Part shown: piece by piece, positions 36,216 to 49,500 of the stretch
Numbering within the stretch: position 1 is the stretch's first letter
Layout of the letters: each line of letters begins with the position of its first letter
Assembly (NCBI GenBank): GCA_023238725.1
Contig: CM041546.1
Location: 14,546,483 to 14,610,482 of the forward strand
DNA from: Scortum barcoo
Taxonomy: Eukaryota > Chordata > Actinopteri > Centrarchiformes > Terapontidae
DNA length: 64,000 bases
Direction: 5' to 3'
Made by a program: the position numbers and the translations under genes
Notes under the pieces: model-generated
What the model saw: only the letters and a program-made list of their open reading frames with translations
The model's database searches: none
What the model was told of the DNA's origin: nothing

Positions 36216-38529
36216 CTATTTTTTCTTCACTGAGCCACTTTTCTTGTCTGACTTCTGCTTCTTCATATCTTTCTTTCCTTTTGACAGATTCTCATAAACA
36301 TCCTCCTTGCTTCTGCAAATAGACAAAAAAATGCTGATCAGTGATTTATTCCATCCTGTACATTTCTGTATATCCGCCGACTCTGATAGGACACAGCTCC
36401 ATTAGAAGTGAATCACAGACACTGGAGAGGTCAATGAACGAGGCAGCTGCATGAGAACAACTTAAACAGACCAACCAACCATGAATCCATCACTCAAAGC
36501 TGGCAGCCAACTATTCACTGCTCTGAGTGGGTCAAAGTTTACAGTGTTTGTGATGCAATAACTCAGTGTTTATGCTGTTTTATCTTCCCTAATTGGTTAA
36601 TTAGAACATCACTCAGTTCATACATGACTGGTGTCCAGGCTCAGAGGTCACAAAAACATTGTTCAGACAGCAGAACAGAGACAAGCCTTGAATTTTTTGC
36701 TCTGCAAAAAAAATCTATCACTGTTTGTTTAAATCTATTAAAGGGGCTTTTCACCGATTCTGCATATTAAGTTCAGTTTTCTTGTCATGAAGTGTGACAG
36801 CAGTTAATGTATAATGTCTTCTGTTGACTGGAGGGAAATTTCTGAAATGGGAAAGACTGAAATGATAATCCTGGTGATGTCATCAGGGGGTCTAAAGAAA
36901 ACGTTGTACAATGGGAATTGTAAGATCCAGCATTTTTTGGAGCTTGACCCATACTAGAGACTTAAAGTCAGGATAACTGAGCCTCTGTTGCTAGCAAAGA
37001 AAGACAAAACAGTCAGGTCAGTGAGATTCAGATGGTTGCACTTTACAGAGGGATTGTCCATCTGTGTGTTAAAACTGAGAACCTGATGTCTGTAAAATAA
37101 ACTGTGCCAGTCCTACTAGTTTTGTTGATATTCACTGCATAAGTGGCAAGTGGTGCTTGATGAAAATTTAGGGGATCATAGCAATCCATGCAGCAGTAGT
37201 TGAGATATTACAGTCTAGTCTGACTTATTGGACTAGACATATTTAGGTATGGCTAAAAATATAAATAATTTCTTGATGGCCCCATGCTGGAATGGTTTAT
37301 GAGCTTCTTGTTAAGTACATGGTACACACTGGTACTACACTATGGAAAGGGCCCCATAGTTCATGCACTAATCAGACTTTATTCGAGGGTTAATTTTCCA
37401 GCTGCACTTCCAGTCTTTAAGACAAACAACAACAAAAAAATGTGAATTTAGAAGAGGAGCATTCAAAGGCTGATAAATCATGTTTTAAATTAAAACTTTT
37501 TTTTAGTCCAGTCCTTCAGGACATAAAAATGAAACTGAGGTGGAGTCCAGCTACAACAATGATGCATGCTCCACACATTACTCTTCTCTCTACAAAATGT
37601 CCTCTGACATAAGGCTAAAGACGCTGACTATGTCTTTTCTTTTTACAAGAAAGTAGGGTGGCAGTGTGAGGTTTAGAGGAGTGATGTGAATTTATCACAC
37701 ACACACACACACCATGTCATACACAGAGACACACACAAACATCCGCCCACTCACTTTGAGACCTTCCTGCTCACTGGTTGGTGTTTGAGTTGCAGATTTC
37801 CATACTCTGTCTCAGTTTCCTGTGGAAGAGAGAAAGAGAGACATTTGGGATATCACACACTCAGTCAGGGGTCATGTGACTGGTTTAGTCTATGTGGCCG
37901 ATTGTTTTCTGTCTCTGGGTCAATGTTCATCTTTCACAAGTCACTCTCTGATAACGTATCATTCTGCTGGCATTGAAATAACTGGCTCTGGTGTTCAACA
38001 GGTGAAAGTGCAAAGGCCTACTGACACACATGTCCCTATTTTCCTTTTTTCATACTTGTTCCAGTTTTTTTCCTGTATCAATCTATATTTCAGACCCAGG
38101 AAAATGGAAAAGACTAACTCCTGGTGTGTCTGTCTTCTTCTTGAATTTTCTGTGCCTGTCTCTTAACATGTAGACGCAGTCTTTGGCCTTGGTGGTCTGT
38201 ATGTACTCAGACACAGACAGGTAGATGAATTTGTACTGGGCCTCAGTCTGCACCATGCCGGAGCGCTGCTCTTGTACCATTTGGATGTATTTGGGTATGT
38301 CAATATCACAGTCCAGACCTGCAGAGGGAAGTGAGATAGGAAAGAATGGAGGCAGTTTGACGAAGGAACAGAAGGGAAATTAACTGCATATTTTGAATGG
38401 GTTAGTTTTTAATCAATAGGTATCTCAAAACCTGACTTCTTTATAAAAAAAAAAGCTTTACCTAAAGTGTCGATGGTCTCAATGATCACATCAATCACCA
38501 CAATAGTGCCTGTTCGACCAATTCCAGCG
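36216..38529 (-). CDS. ptpn6: SHP-1 tyrosine phosphatase, last four coding exons only
   Basis: SHP-1 is a cytosolic two-SH2 phosphatase that dampens signalling in blood cells. Exons (minus): 38,529-38,462 (GIGRTGTIVVIDVIIETID, end of the PTP signature), 38,318-38,119 (LDCDIDIPKYIQMV..QRSGMVQTEAQYKFIY), 37,819-37,755 (ETEYGNLQ, matching the C-tail tyrosine motif), 36,312-36,216 (KEDVYENL, second C-tail tyrosine, then a Lys-rich end and stop). Phases are consistent. The DCDIDI block, YGN and VYENL identify SHP-1 rather than SHP-2. The catalytic Cys and everything 5' of it (SH2 domains, most of the phosphatase domain) would lie at higher coordinates. The adjoining 600 bp has no exon, and beyond that come the rbp5 duplicate and more than 21 kb of transposons. 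So the gene is either truncated or has a huge intron holding the duplicate. Confidence 0.9.
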
Positions 38530-38639
38530 CTGCACAAATTACAGAAGAAATAAAGTTAATATATCTTTCCATCAATCAAACAAGACATATAAAACAAGAA
38601 TAAACATACTACACCAATATAGTACTGAAGACACTACAG

Positions 38640-39010
38640 AAATACTAGCAGCTCTCAGGCTTTACTAAATGTTAAATCCTAACTCTAACATGCTAACATG
38701 CCCACAATGACGATGCTAACGTGCAGATGTTCAGCAATACAGTTCATGATGTTCAACATCTCAGTTTAGTATTATGACATGCTAATATTCACTAACCAGA
38801 ACGAAACAGACAGTACAACTAGATCTGATGGGAAGGCGGTATTAGTACAAGTCATTGCAATCCATCCAAGAGTTGCTGAGACATTTCACTCAAAACCACA
38901 AACATGACTCTCATGGTGGCGCCAGAGCAGCAAGTCACCAAAGTTATAAAGGTCCTCTGAATGTCTGTACTAAATGTCAGTCCATCCAATAATTGTTAAG
39001 ATATTAAATA
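38640..39010. repeat. Dispersed teleost repeat
   Basis: Contains ATGCTAACATGC, CATGATGTTCAACATCTCAGTTTAGTATT..ATGCTAATATTCACTAA, GGTGGCGCCAGAG and CAATCCATCCAAGAGTTGCTGAGA. I recognise this chain of motifs as a high-copy repeat of spiny-rayed fish genomes. A weaker relative lies near 37,150-37,205 (TGATGAAAATTTAGGGGATC..GCAATCCATG). It ends about 125 bp from the edge of the segmental duplication. Confidence 0.6.
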
Positions 39011-39135
39011 AAAAAATCATCATCCATGCATTGGGTTTTTCTCTGACTCCTCACTAATCTTTGCTTCGTTAAAAATAGCAGGTCAGTAAAAACAACATTT
39101 CGCAACTGAGACATATACGACCTGAGACAAGGTAT

Positions 39136-42100
39136 AAATGTCGCACTGGGAAACAAGTTCCTTTATTTATTTTCAGTCATTATTTCTGCTGCTTTAAATA
39201 TGTGCTTCAAATGTAAATGAATCCGCTGAAGAAAATAGTCCATAAGAAATGCCCTCACATTTGCTAAAAACTACAGTTCCCAGCTGTTTTAGAAAGTTAC
39301 AAAGCCTGTTTAGTTTAAATTAAACTAAATATCTGTGGCCTGTTTGTAAATATGTACAATATTTTTGCATGAACAAATGGACTTGGGGCTGAGCACAACA
39401 GATAGGTAGAGAAATTAGAAACATTTTTCAACAATGAAAAAAACAATGATTTGTTGATAAAACTTTTCTTTTAATGTAAACTATACCTTTGTAAATGTAT
39501 TTTTAAGGATATCTAATTTAACTTATATTGTTCCAACCCCAGCCTTTGATTCAGGCTGAAAACTGTACATGAAAAGTGGTTTCTTCTTTTAAAGTTTGAA
39601 CATTCTTATGTAAATTTCGACCGTTGAATTTCAGTATTTATGAACTTAAATAAAACTGTAAGATATGCAGCAGCAATAACATACACACATACACACGCAG
39701 ACATACACACACACACACTAACATTTTATTCTTGGACAATGATGCAGTGTATTAAAGATGCAGCAGTGACGCCTGACTTGATGTATGATTTGTTTATAAC
39801 ATAATGAAGACAGATGGTGCAATATGAGGAAGTAAGTTGAAAATGTTTACACAAGTAATTGTGCTATGCTGCTCAATAAGTACCATCAGACAAACAATTA
39901 AGTACATGTAGCATGTACCAGTATCACTGTGATATTTCAAACTAATGTGGATTATAATAAAAGAAAACTATATATATTATAGAAAACTATAAACATTATT
40001 CAAATCTTGTACCAAAGTCCTAACTATATTCACTAAAGTTACTTAGTCATGAAAACACATTTTTGGTTACTTCAATCAGCCTTCTTGAAGACTTGCTTGG
40101 CAACCACGCCTTGAACTCTCATCTCCTGCAAACAGGAGAGGAGAGAGGAGGGGGCATAGGAGGAGGAAGTAGAGGGTGGGTGGGGTGGTGCGAGAATCAA
40201 TAAGACAGTTTGGCACATCAAAAGGAGAGTGAAATGAGTGATACACAAACCTGGGATTGTATCCAAAATACAATCCCATTTCCCTCTCCGCTGCCCTAGA
40301 CCTCATCCTTTGACCTCAACAAGGCAATGAATAACCCTGGCTTATTTTCATGCTCTCCCTCATTTAGCATCTTTTTCCCGTTATGTTTTCATTATCCTTG
40401 TTCAGTCTTCCCCCCCGCTTCCACTGCTTTGGCCTACTTCACGGCCTTCCACACGTCCTTACCAAATGCAGCTTGTTGCCCTCCAGCCAGTGCGTCCAGC
40501 CTCGTCCTTCCTTCTCGCCTCGCTGTACACAGACCAGGTTGTCTCCGTCCCAGCTCACCGTGGTCTGTATAAGCACACAGAGATGCTGTGTTACTGCATG
40601 CAATTAGTACGTAAAGTGGCTCACGCGCTCAATCCCACACGGACAAGAGGCTTTGTGTAGAGCATGATTGTGGCCATGAGTTCAAAAACATGTTCTTTCA
40701 ACATAATGCCAGCTCTGATTCATGCTCTAGTTTCCTGTTGTTCTGAAGACTAGTTCAGTGTTCATTTTAAATTCACTGCTTTCTCTGTCTCACACACAAA
40801 CTCACACATTAGTCACTTCAACTCAAACAGGGTTTTAAGCAGCGGGAGGTGATTACAACACACGAAAAAATCCCAGCAGCAGGAGGGTCAACTTTCCTCA
40901 GATGTTCCAGATTAAACACACAAAGCAATCTTGTATAACAAGTAATTGTGCTGTATATTCACTGTATACACAAGTCTGAGCACTTGTCCAAACAAGTCAG
41001 CATTCAAGTGCATAAAAAAAATAAAAACAGCAACACAACCACACCTGACAGGTCCGGCCATCAACTGGTCCCAGGTCTTCGGTAACCTCTTTTCCGATGG
41101 TAAAATCCATATCGAAGTTCTTGAAGGTGGTGAGAGTGCGGATCTTCATGGCCCCCGTGGCCGGGTCGTGGGTGATCTCTTTGGTGGGCTTCAGCAGACA
41201 CACAATCTTCCTCAGGGCAGAATTTATATCTGAGAGAGGACAATGAATGATCAAAGCGATATAACATGAGCTGCAGTTCATTGTTACTCTACTGAAAAGG
41301 GAGTCACACCACTGTCAGTGCAGACAGAGTCAATACACCCTGTGTGTGTGTGTGTGTGTGTGTGGGGGGGGTCATGTATAAAGGACAAGGTGGTGATTGC
41401 AGGCTGCATAGAAAGATGACCCCAATAGGCAAGAAGAGAAATAAAAATGAAAACAAGATTGTTTCAAATAAAAGGAAACTTGGGTCTGGCTGTGCGTGCT
41501 GTGTAGGAGGGGAGAGAGAGCTGACTTGTTTTTTAGGGTTCCAGCTGCAGTAAAAGGCACACTGATGCGACTCACCTAAAGCTGCGAGGTAGTTGTCCAT
41601 ATTGTCCTGTTCCGCCATGTGATACGTGCCGGAGTAATTGGGTTTAGATATGTTGTTCCTTCTTTCACAAACTCAACACTTTTCCTTCTTCTTGTCTTTT
41701 TTTTTTGCTCCTCGAGCCAGTTCCACGGATCAGCAGCCGCCTGATCTGATATCACTTTCACTTGCGCAGCGTCTCGGCGCAGAGCCCGGATCGGACGCGT
41801 AAAGATGAGCCTGTTGCGCGCTGTGTGAGGCTCCCTCCCGCCGCTGAGCTCGGTCCTGATGAAAGTTTTTCTGCAGCCGCACATGCAAGTGGGAGGTTCA
41901 TGCATCTCTCTCCCGACGCTTCATCCGGAGGGATCAGTTGCGGAGCAGGGGGCGGCGCTTCCGATCCCTCAAAACGTGGTGGCGAGTGGAGGTGAAGATG
42001 TGTGTGCATGTTGCAGGCGTGTGTGTGCACAGACCGGGAGCTGATCGGTGTGTTAATGTAGTATCTGAAATTCCATATGTTGAATGACTTCATGGGTTTG

Positions 42101-42233
42101 TGTATGTTTAGTTAAGGGTCCCACGTTTGGTGCCTCTCTCGTGTCTCTCACTTAAAGCAGCAACAGCACCGTGCAGATGTTCTCTATTAAAAATACATCT
42201 AAATCTATTCTGCCTTTAAAATAGCTCTAACGT
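39136..42233. repeat. Segmental duplication, copy 2
   Basis: Direct, highly similar copy of 31,302-34,994 (receptor 3' UTR end plus rbp5), lying upstream of the ptpn6 exons. Starts at AAATGTCGCACTGG and ends at CTCTAACG. Confidence 0.93.
40072..41651 (-). pseudogene. Second rbp5 copy with lost start codon
   Basis: Exons at the same positions as in rbp5: 41,651-41,576, 41,229-41,045, 40,564-40,463, 40,125-40,072, all splice sites and lengths intact. The ATG is ATA here (41,651-41,649). The next in-frame ATG is codon 12 (41,618, in HMAEQDN), which would remove the first beta strand of the barrel. Two amino-acid changes seen in exon 2 (NFALR to NSALR, KEFTED to KEVTED). Recent origin is clear because introns are still nearly identical. 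A silenced copy is most likely; use of codon 12 or a non-AUG start cannot be excluded. Confidence 0.8.
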
Positions 42234-42640
42234 ACTTTTAAAAGAACAAAAGTATTTGCATTAAAATATACTTACTCTTATAAATTCCCACTGATGATAT
42301 GCAGATGCATATTAATAATATGATAATTTGTTAAATATAATCTTGATTTAAGTATCTGAATATTTTAGTCAGGCATCTTTTAGTTGATCTGTTTTATATT
42401 GGGTCAGGCTGTTTAGGGGGACAGCTACTTTTTATGTTTTGGGGGGTGCTCATTGGCCAGTGTTGTGTGTGTGGCCCACTTACCTGACTGCTTCATATAA
42501 AGAAATAGAAACGTCATCGGTGTCCCTATTATTCTTTAACCGGACGCTCACAGGTGAAGTCCTAGCACAATAGTTTCTCACCCCTCACGGTTCTCCAATA
42601 TTGGTCCTTCGAGCCGGATTTCTTCACTCGTGACGGCGAA

Positions 42641-45600
42641 ATGGACACACGGATTACAATGGCCATGGGCAGCGACAGCTTCCAGCTCATCTAGAAAGCT
42701 ACCAGGTTAGCCTTCCACAGTCCCTCATTCCTCACGGTGCCTGCGACAGAGACCGAAGTGAAAGCGTCGGCGCACCGCAGCAGCAGCCACTCAGCCTACA
42801 GACTGAGTCTGTGCGTATAGAGGACCAGCTGCACGGAGCGCACGCTATCCCCTCCCCTCAGCCCCTCTCATCGCCATTAGCGGCCGACAAGGTGAGCGAG
42901 TGGAACATGGCGATGCGTGGTAGAGACTTGCCTGGCCAGCTAACAGGCCAAATGAGCCCCCTATCAGTAGCTCCCTTAGAGCAGAGCTACCAAATCAGCC
43001 AGGGTTCTCCTGTCCTACAGCCATCAACCAATCTCAATATGAGCATCCCACTATACCAGTCACCCTGGTCAGGCTCCTAAGTAGTTATTAGCCCCCCTCT
43101 GCCACTGTTTCAGGATGAGCCACAACTGCAGCATTAAAGCTTCAAGTCCCCCAGACAACCAGTTCCAGTACCTGAACTGCCTAAATTGGTATATGACAGT
43201 GAGAGAGAGTTTGCTGACCTAAAGATGGCACTGGACCATTTGCTCAATCCACACACTGAGCTTTCTGAGCATTACAAATACAGTGTGCTTATGGAACACT
43301 TGGTCCTGGGTGAAGCCAAGCTAATAGCTCAGTCATGCAGACATTATGTATAACCCTACACCGCCGCCATGGAGGCTTTGCAGAGACAGTATGGGCAGCC
43401 GCATCAGTTGGCACAAAGTGAGATTGCAGCCATCCTGAACTCTCCTGATCTCAAATCAGGAGACCCCAAAGCCTTCCAGAGCTTTGCCCTCAACGTTGAT
43501 CTGCTAGTGGGAATGCTAACTTCATTGGAAGGGCCAAATGGGATGGAAGTGATGTCTACTGGCCATGTTAACCGGCTACTTAGCAAACTCCCTAGACAAA
43601 TGAGGGACAATTTTGTGGACCATCTGCAAATACAGAGGCTGAGGGGCGCCTCAGCACCAGCAGCCTAAACCCATACAACCTCAGAGACCTCGCAGATTGG
43701 CTCAAGGTGAAGGCAGAGGCTCAGAGACTGTCCACAAAAATGGCACAGCGCCATCGAACTGAAGGAGCACAGCCTGCCAAAAGAGACAGACCTGTCCCTG
43801 CTCCCCGACCTCGGACTCAGCCTGTCTCCGTGTATCACGCCGCCGACCAGCCTAAATCTGCTGAGATTCCCCGGCCAACACCTAGGCAGCAAAGGTTTAA
43901 AAGGATGTGTCTCTTCTGTAAGAGTACAGAGCACTATTTCTCACAGTGTCCAGACATTATTCAATGCTCAACACAGGAAACTGAGAAGTGGATAGCAGAT
44001 GGCAAGCACTGTCGTAACTGTGGCCGTACTAACCACAGCCAAGAGAGCTGCACCTTAAAGAAACCATGCAGTGAATGTCAGGAGGTCCACCTGAAAGTGC
44101 TCCACGATGTCGCCAGGCCAGGCCCGGGCCTCTACCTCCTCACACCCAAAGACTGCACCTCAGCCACTAACTCTATGCAAGGAGGGAAAGTATACCTCAA
44201 GGTGGTGCTAATCATCATTAGTCATGGGACCAAATCACTGCAGACCTATGCAATCCTCGATGATGGGGCCGAACGCACCATAATACTGCCAGCTGCAGTT
44301 CGAGACCTGGGGCTCAAAGGCAGAGCGGAGTCCCTCACCCTGCGGACTGTTCGTCAGGATGTTGTTCACCTCACTGGAGCATCAGTGGACTTCCATGTAG
44401 CCTCTCCAGCAAATCCATAAGAATAGCATTTGGTTGAGAGGGCCTACACAGCAGGTCGACTTACTCTGACGGAGCAGTCCTACCCAATAGCAGCGCTCCA
44501 GAGACACTACTGCCACCTGAGGGGGTTACAACTGCAGAGCTTCAATAAGGTGCAACCACTGCTGCTTATTGGTGCAGATTATACTCACCTGATCACCGCC
44601 ACAGAACCTGTCAGGTTTGGTCCAAAGGAAGGACCTGTAGCAATCCATACAGCACTTGGCTGGGCGCTCCAGGGCCCAGATGGTTCCCAGTCCCATGCTG
44701 CCTCATGCTACTACACCACCTTTAAGCCAACACCAGATGACACCTACCAACACCGCTAACGCCTCTGGTAGCTGGATGTGCTTCCATTCTGTAGTGAGCA
44801 GTTGGCAGTGCGTTCCTGCCTGGACCAGAAGGCGGTGAGCGTCTTGGAAGCATGCACCAAAAGAGTGATGGTTGGTGATGTGCTTCGCTATGCTACACCC
44901 CTGCTCCGGGTGAAGGGTGCACCAGCACTGAAGGCACATACTTCGACTGCTCCTTCAATCATGGTGGTCTCTCTCTCAACAAGCAGCTGCTCCCAGGTCC
45001 AACCCTCGGACCATCACTCATTGGTGTTCCACCATGTTCCACCAGGTTCGGCTTCTACCTGAGGACCAGCCATTGCTGAGGTTCATTTGGAGAAACCTGC
45101 AAAGAGAGGAACAGCCTGATGTCTACCAGTGGCAAGTCTTGCCATTTGGTACCCCAAGCAGCCCAAGTTGTTCGACATTTGCTCTGCAAAAGCATGTGAA
45201 AGAGTGCTGCAGGAAATGAAGATGTCCTGAAGTCCATCAAACAGTCTTTCTATGTGGACAATTGTCTTCAGAGCCTGTCAACGGCTGAGTCAGCCAAGCT
45301 TCTTGTGGACAAGATGCGACAGTGTCTGGCTTCAGGAGGATTCGAGATTCAACAGTGGGCAAATAACTTCTCATCTGTTGTCTCCCATTTGCCTTCCAGT
45401 GCCAGATCTGAAAGCACAAAGCTGTGGCTAGCCGAGAAGAATAACGATCCACAGGAGCCTGCTCTCGGTCTGCAACGGCATTGTCAACTGATCGGCTCGG
45501 TTACAAGCCAAAGCCTCCAGTGAGATCCCTGCTATGTGCCCTATATATATATATATATATATATAAGGTGCTCGCCCGCCAGTATGATCCACTTGGGATC

Positions 45601-46575
45601 ATTATCCTGTACACAACACGGGCCAAGATCCTTGTCCAGAGGCTGTGGGCAAAGAAGAGGAGCTGGGATGACCCAAACCTCCCTCCTGACATCCTCCAGG
45701 CCTGGTCCAGCTGGGAGAGAGAACTCCCCGAGCTGACCAACATCTCCATCCCTCAAACCTATGCACCATTGGAGCTTGCTGCTGACACCACAGAGTACAC
45801 ACTCCATGTCTTCTGTGACTCCTCCGAGCAAGCATATGGTTCAGTGGCGTACCTCACCACAACAAGTGATGACACTGTCCACGTCTCATTCGTCATGGCA
45901 AGGTCTAGGGTGGCCCGAAAATGCCAGCAGTCAATGCCACGGTTAGAGCTCTGTGCAGTGCTGACAGGAGCCCAGCTGACCTCCCTCATTCACAAGGAGC
46001 TCACCTTATGCATTGCCCACACCTTCTTATGGACTGACTTCATGACAGTTCTCACCTGGCTGACATCTCAATCCTGTAGGTTCAAGGTCTTCGTGGGAGA
46101 TCCAGGAATTGACTGCCTCACACACCTGGAGGTATGTGGATACAGCTAACAATCCAGCCGACGATCTCACACGTGGCAAGACTCTAGCTGAGCTGGCAGC
46201 ACCAAGTCAGTGGATCCAGGGATCCAGTGGATCCAGCATTCCTTCGACGTCCACTGGATGAATGGCCTTCATGTCCTAGCACCACGGAGCCAGAGGACAG
46301 TAGTGAGGTCAAACAGAGTGTTTTTTGTGCCCTCACACAGACAAGCTCACCACTCAAGATACCAGATGTCACCCAGTTCTGCAGCTGGAGAGAGCTGGTC
46401 AAAGCTGCTCAGCAGTCGCTTCGCCTCTGTGTGATCTTCGAGATGCAGAAGTCCACCTGCTGAAGGCCAGCCAAGCCAACTGCTTCTCTGAGGAAGTCAG
46501 ATGCCTCAGAGCTGGCAAGCCGGTGTCCCCTAGCAGTAAGCTGAGTACGCTCGCTCTGGAATTAGACCCCAAAAT
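42641..46575 (+). mobile_element. BEL/Pao-superfamily (Pao-type) retrotransposon, broken
   Basis: Plus-strand gag-pol remnants in order: gag 42,641-43,668 with several stops; CCHC knuckles and aspartic protease 43,707-44,420 (CLFCKSTEHYFSQC, CRNCGRTNHSQESC, active-site AILDDGAERT); reverse transcriptase 44,430-45,520 (DVYQWQVLPFGT, FYVDN catalytic box near 45,250); RNase H region 45,560-46,149 (YDPLGI, VFCDSSEQAYG, MPRLELCAV); then a frame-shifted stretch up to LSTLALELDPKMGF at 46,575, where a Tc1-like element interrupts it. Frames change at least at 44,420, 44,760, 45,220, 45,523 and 46,149. 5' LTR probably within 42,240-42,620, not delimited. Catalytic motifs remain but no continuous polyprotein. 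Confidence 0.85.
45541..45564. repeat. (AT)n microsatellite inside the Pao pol region
   Basis: Short AT run between the YVDN segment and the RNase H segment; it is read through in one frame as alternating Ile-Tyr. Normal coding sequence is not expected here, so it marks post-insertion decay. Confidence 0.85.
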
Positions 46576-46585
46576 GGGTTTTATA

Positions 46586-49500
46586 CAGTGGGGCAAAAAA
46601 GTACACTGCTCACAAAAATTAAAGGAACACTTTAAAGAAACACATTAGATACATCAGATCTCAATATGAAGTTGGATATCTATACAAATAACGACAGGGC
46701 AATGTCTTAGGAACAAAAGGATGCCAAGTCTTTTAATGGAAATAAAAGTTTTCAGCCTACAGAGGGCTCAATTGTGTAGACACCCTAAAATCAGAGTGAA
46801 ATGAAGATGTGGCAGGCTAGTCCATTTTTTCAAAAACTTAATTTCTGCAACTCAAAATGCTTTTCAGTATCTTGTGTGGCCCCCACAAGCTTGTATGCAT
46901 GCTTGACAACGTCGCGGCATGCTCCTAATGAGACGACGGATGGTGTCTTGTGGCATTTCCTCCCAGATCTGTGTGAGGGCATCCCTGAGCTGTTGTACAG
47001 TCTGAGGAGCAACTTGGCGGCGCCTAATGGACCGAAACATAATGTCCCACACATGTTCTATTGGGTTTAAGTCAGGGGATCGTGAAGGCCATTCAATTGT
47101 TTCAATTCCTTCATCCTCCAGGTACTGCCTGCATACTCTTGCCACATGAGGTCTCCAATCCATCAATCTGGATTGTCGTGCATTAGGAGGAAACCAGGAC
47201 CTACTGCACCAGCGTAGGCCTCTGACAATGGGCTGAAGGATTTCATCTCGATACCTTATGGCAGTCAGAGAACCATTTCCTAGGCAGTAGAGGTCTATGT
47301 GCGTCCCTCCATGGATATGCCTCCCCAGACTATCACTGACCCACCACCAAACCTGTCATGTTGAACGACGTTGCAGGCAGCATAACGTTCTCCTTGTCTT
47401 CTCCAGACTCTTTCACGTCTATCACAGGTGCTCAGGGTGAACCTGCTCTCGTCTGTGAAAAGTACAGGGCGCCAGTGGCGGACTTGCAAATTCTGGTGTT
47501 CTTCAGCAAATGCCAGTCGAGCTCCACGGTGCTGGGCAGTGAGCACAGGGCCCACTACAGGACGTCCGGGCCCTCAGGCCACCTTCATGAAGTCTGTTCC
47601 TGATTGTTTGGGTAGAGACATTCACACCAGTGGCCCTCTGGAGGTCATTCTGTAGGGCACGAGCAGTGCTCAGCCTGTTCCGCCTTGCACAAAGGAGCAG
47701 GTATCGGTCTTGCTGATGGCTTGAGGACCTTCTACGGCCCTGTCCAGCTCTCCGAGAATAACCACCAGTCTCCTGAAATCTCCTCCATGTTCTGGAGATT
47801 GTGCTGGGAGACACATTAAACCTTCTTGCTGCAGCATGTGTGGATGTGCCATCCTGGAGAAGTTGGACAACCTGTGCAACTTCTGTAGGGTTAAGGACTC
47901 GCCTCATACTGCCAGTAGAGATAATTACTCAAGCCAAAACCAGCACGAGTGAAAAATCAGCCAAAAAAGATCAAGAGGGAGAAACTTGAAATGACCTCCA
48001 CATGTAAAACCAGTCCTGTTTTGAGGGTTTTCTAATTGTTGCCACTGTGGTGCACCTGTTGTTAATTCCATGAACACCAATACAGCTAAAAGTGATTAAC
48101 GATGCCCTCAGCTGCTTAACCAACCAGAAAATTATCAGACAGGTTTAACTGATTTCATGCCAGGCCCAATAAAAAAAGTGTTCCTTTAATTTTTGTGAGC
48201 AGTATATTTAGTCAGCCACCAATTGTGCAAGTTCTCCCACTTGATGAGAGAGGTCTCCAATTTTCATCATAGGTTATACCTCAACTATGAGAGACAAAAT
48301 GAGAAAAAAAATCCAGAAAATCACATTGTCTGATTTTTAAAGAATTTATTTGCAAATTATGGTGGAAACTAAGTATTCACAAGGTTTTCAAACACTGTTG
48401 CCGGTATTTTGGCCCATTCCTCCATGCAGATCTCTTCTAGAGCAGTGATGTTTTGGGGCTGTCGCTGGGCAACATGGACTTTCAACTCCCTCCAAAGATT
48501 TTCTATGGTGTTGAGATCTGGAGACTGGCTAGGCCACTCCAGGACCTTGAAATGCTTCTTACGAAGCCACTCCTTCGTTGCCCGGGCGGTGTGTTTGGGA
48601 TCACTTGTCATGCTGAAAGACCCAGCCACGTTTCATCTTCAATGCCCTTGCTGATGGAAGGAGGTTTTCACTCAAAATCTCACGATACATGGCCCCATTC
48701 ATTCTTTCCTTTACACGGATCAGTCGTCCTGGTCCCTTTGCAGAAAAACAGCCCCAAAGCATGATGTTTCCACCCCCATGCTTCACAGTAGGTATGGTGT
48801 TCTTTGGATGCAACTCAGCATTCTTTCTCCTCCAAACACGACAAACAAGTTGAGTTTTTACCAAAAAGTTCTATTTTGGTTTCATCTGACCATATGACAT
48901 TCTCCCAATCCTCTTCTGGATCATCCAAATGCTCTCTAGCAAACTTCAGACGGGCCTGGACATGTACTGGCTTAAGCAGGGGGACACGTCTGGCACTGCA
49001 GGATTTGAGTCCCTTGGCAGGCGTAGTATGTTACTGATGGTAGCCTTCATGTTACTTTGGTCCCAGCGCTCTGCAGGTCATTCAGATTTTTGCTCACAGT
49101 TCTCGTGATAATTTTGACCCCACGGTGTGTGAGATCTTGCATGGAGCCCCAGATTGAGGGAGATTATCAGTGGTCTTGTATGTCTTCCATTTTCTAATAA
49201 TTGCTCCCACAGTTGATTTCTTCACACCAACAAGCTGCTTACCTATTGCAGATTCAGTCTTCCCAGCCTGGTGCAGGTCTACAATTTTGTTTCTATTTTG
49301 TTTCTGGTGTCCTTTGACAGCTCTTTGGTCTTGGCCATAGTGGAGTTTGGAGTCTGACTGTTTGAGGTTGTGGACAGGTGTCTTTTATACTGATAACGAG
49401 TTCAAACAGGTGCCATTAATACAGGTAACAAGTGGAGGACAGAGGAGCCTCTTAAAGAAGAAGTTACAGGTCTTGTGAGAGCCAGAAATCTTGCTTGTTT

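Noticed and set aside
46801..47655. Several plus-strand ORFs
   Set aside because: Shadows of the minus-strand Tc1 transposase.
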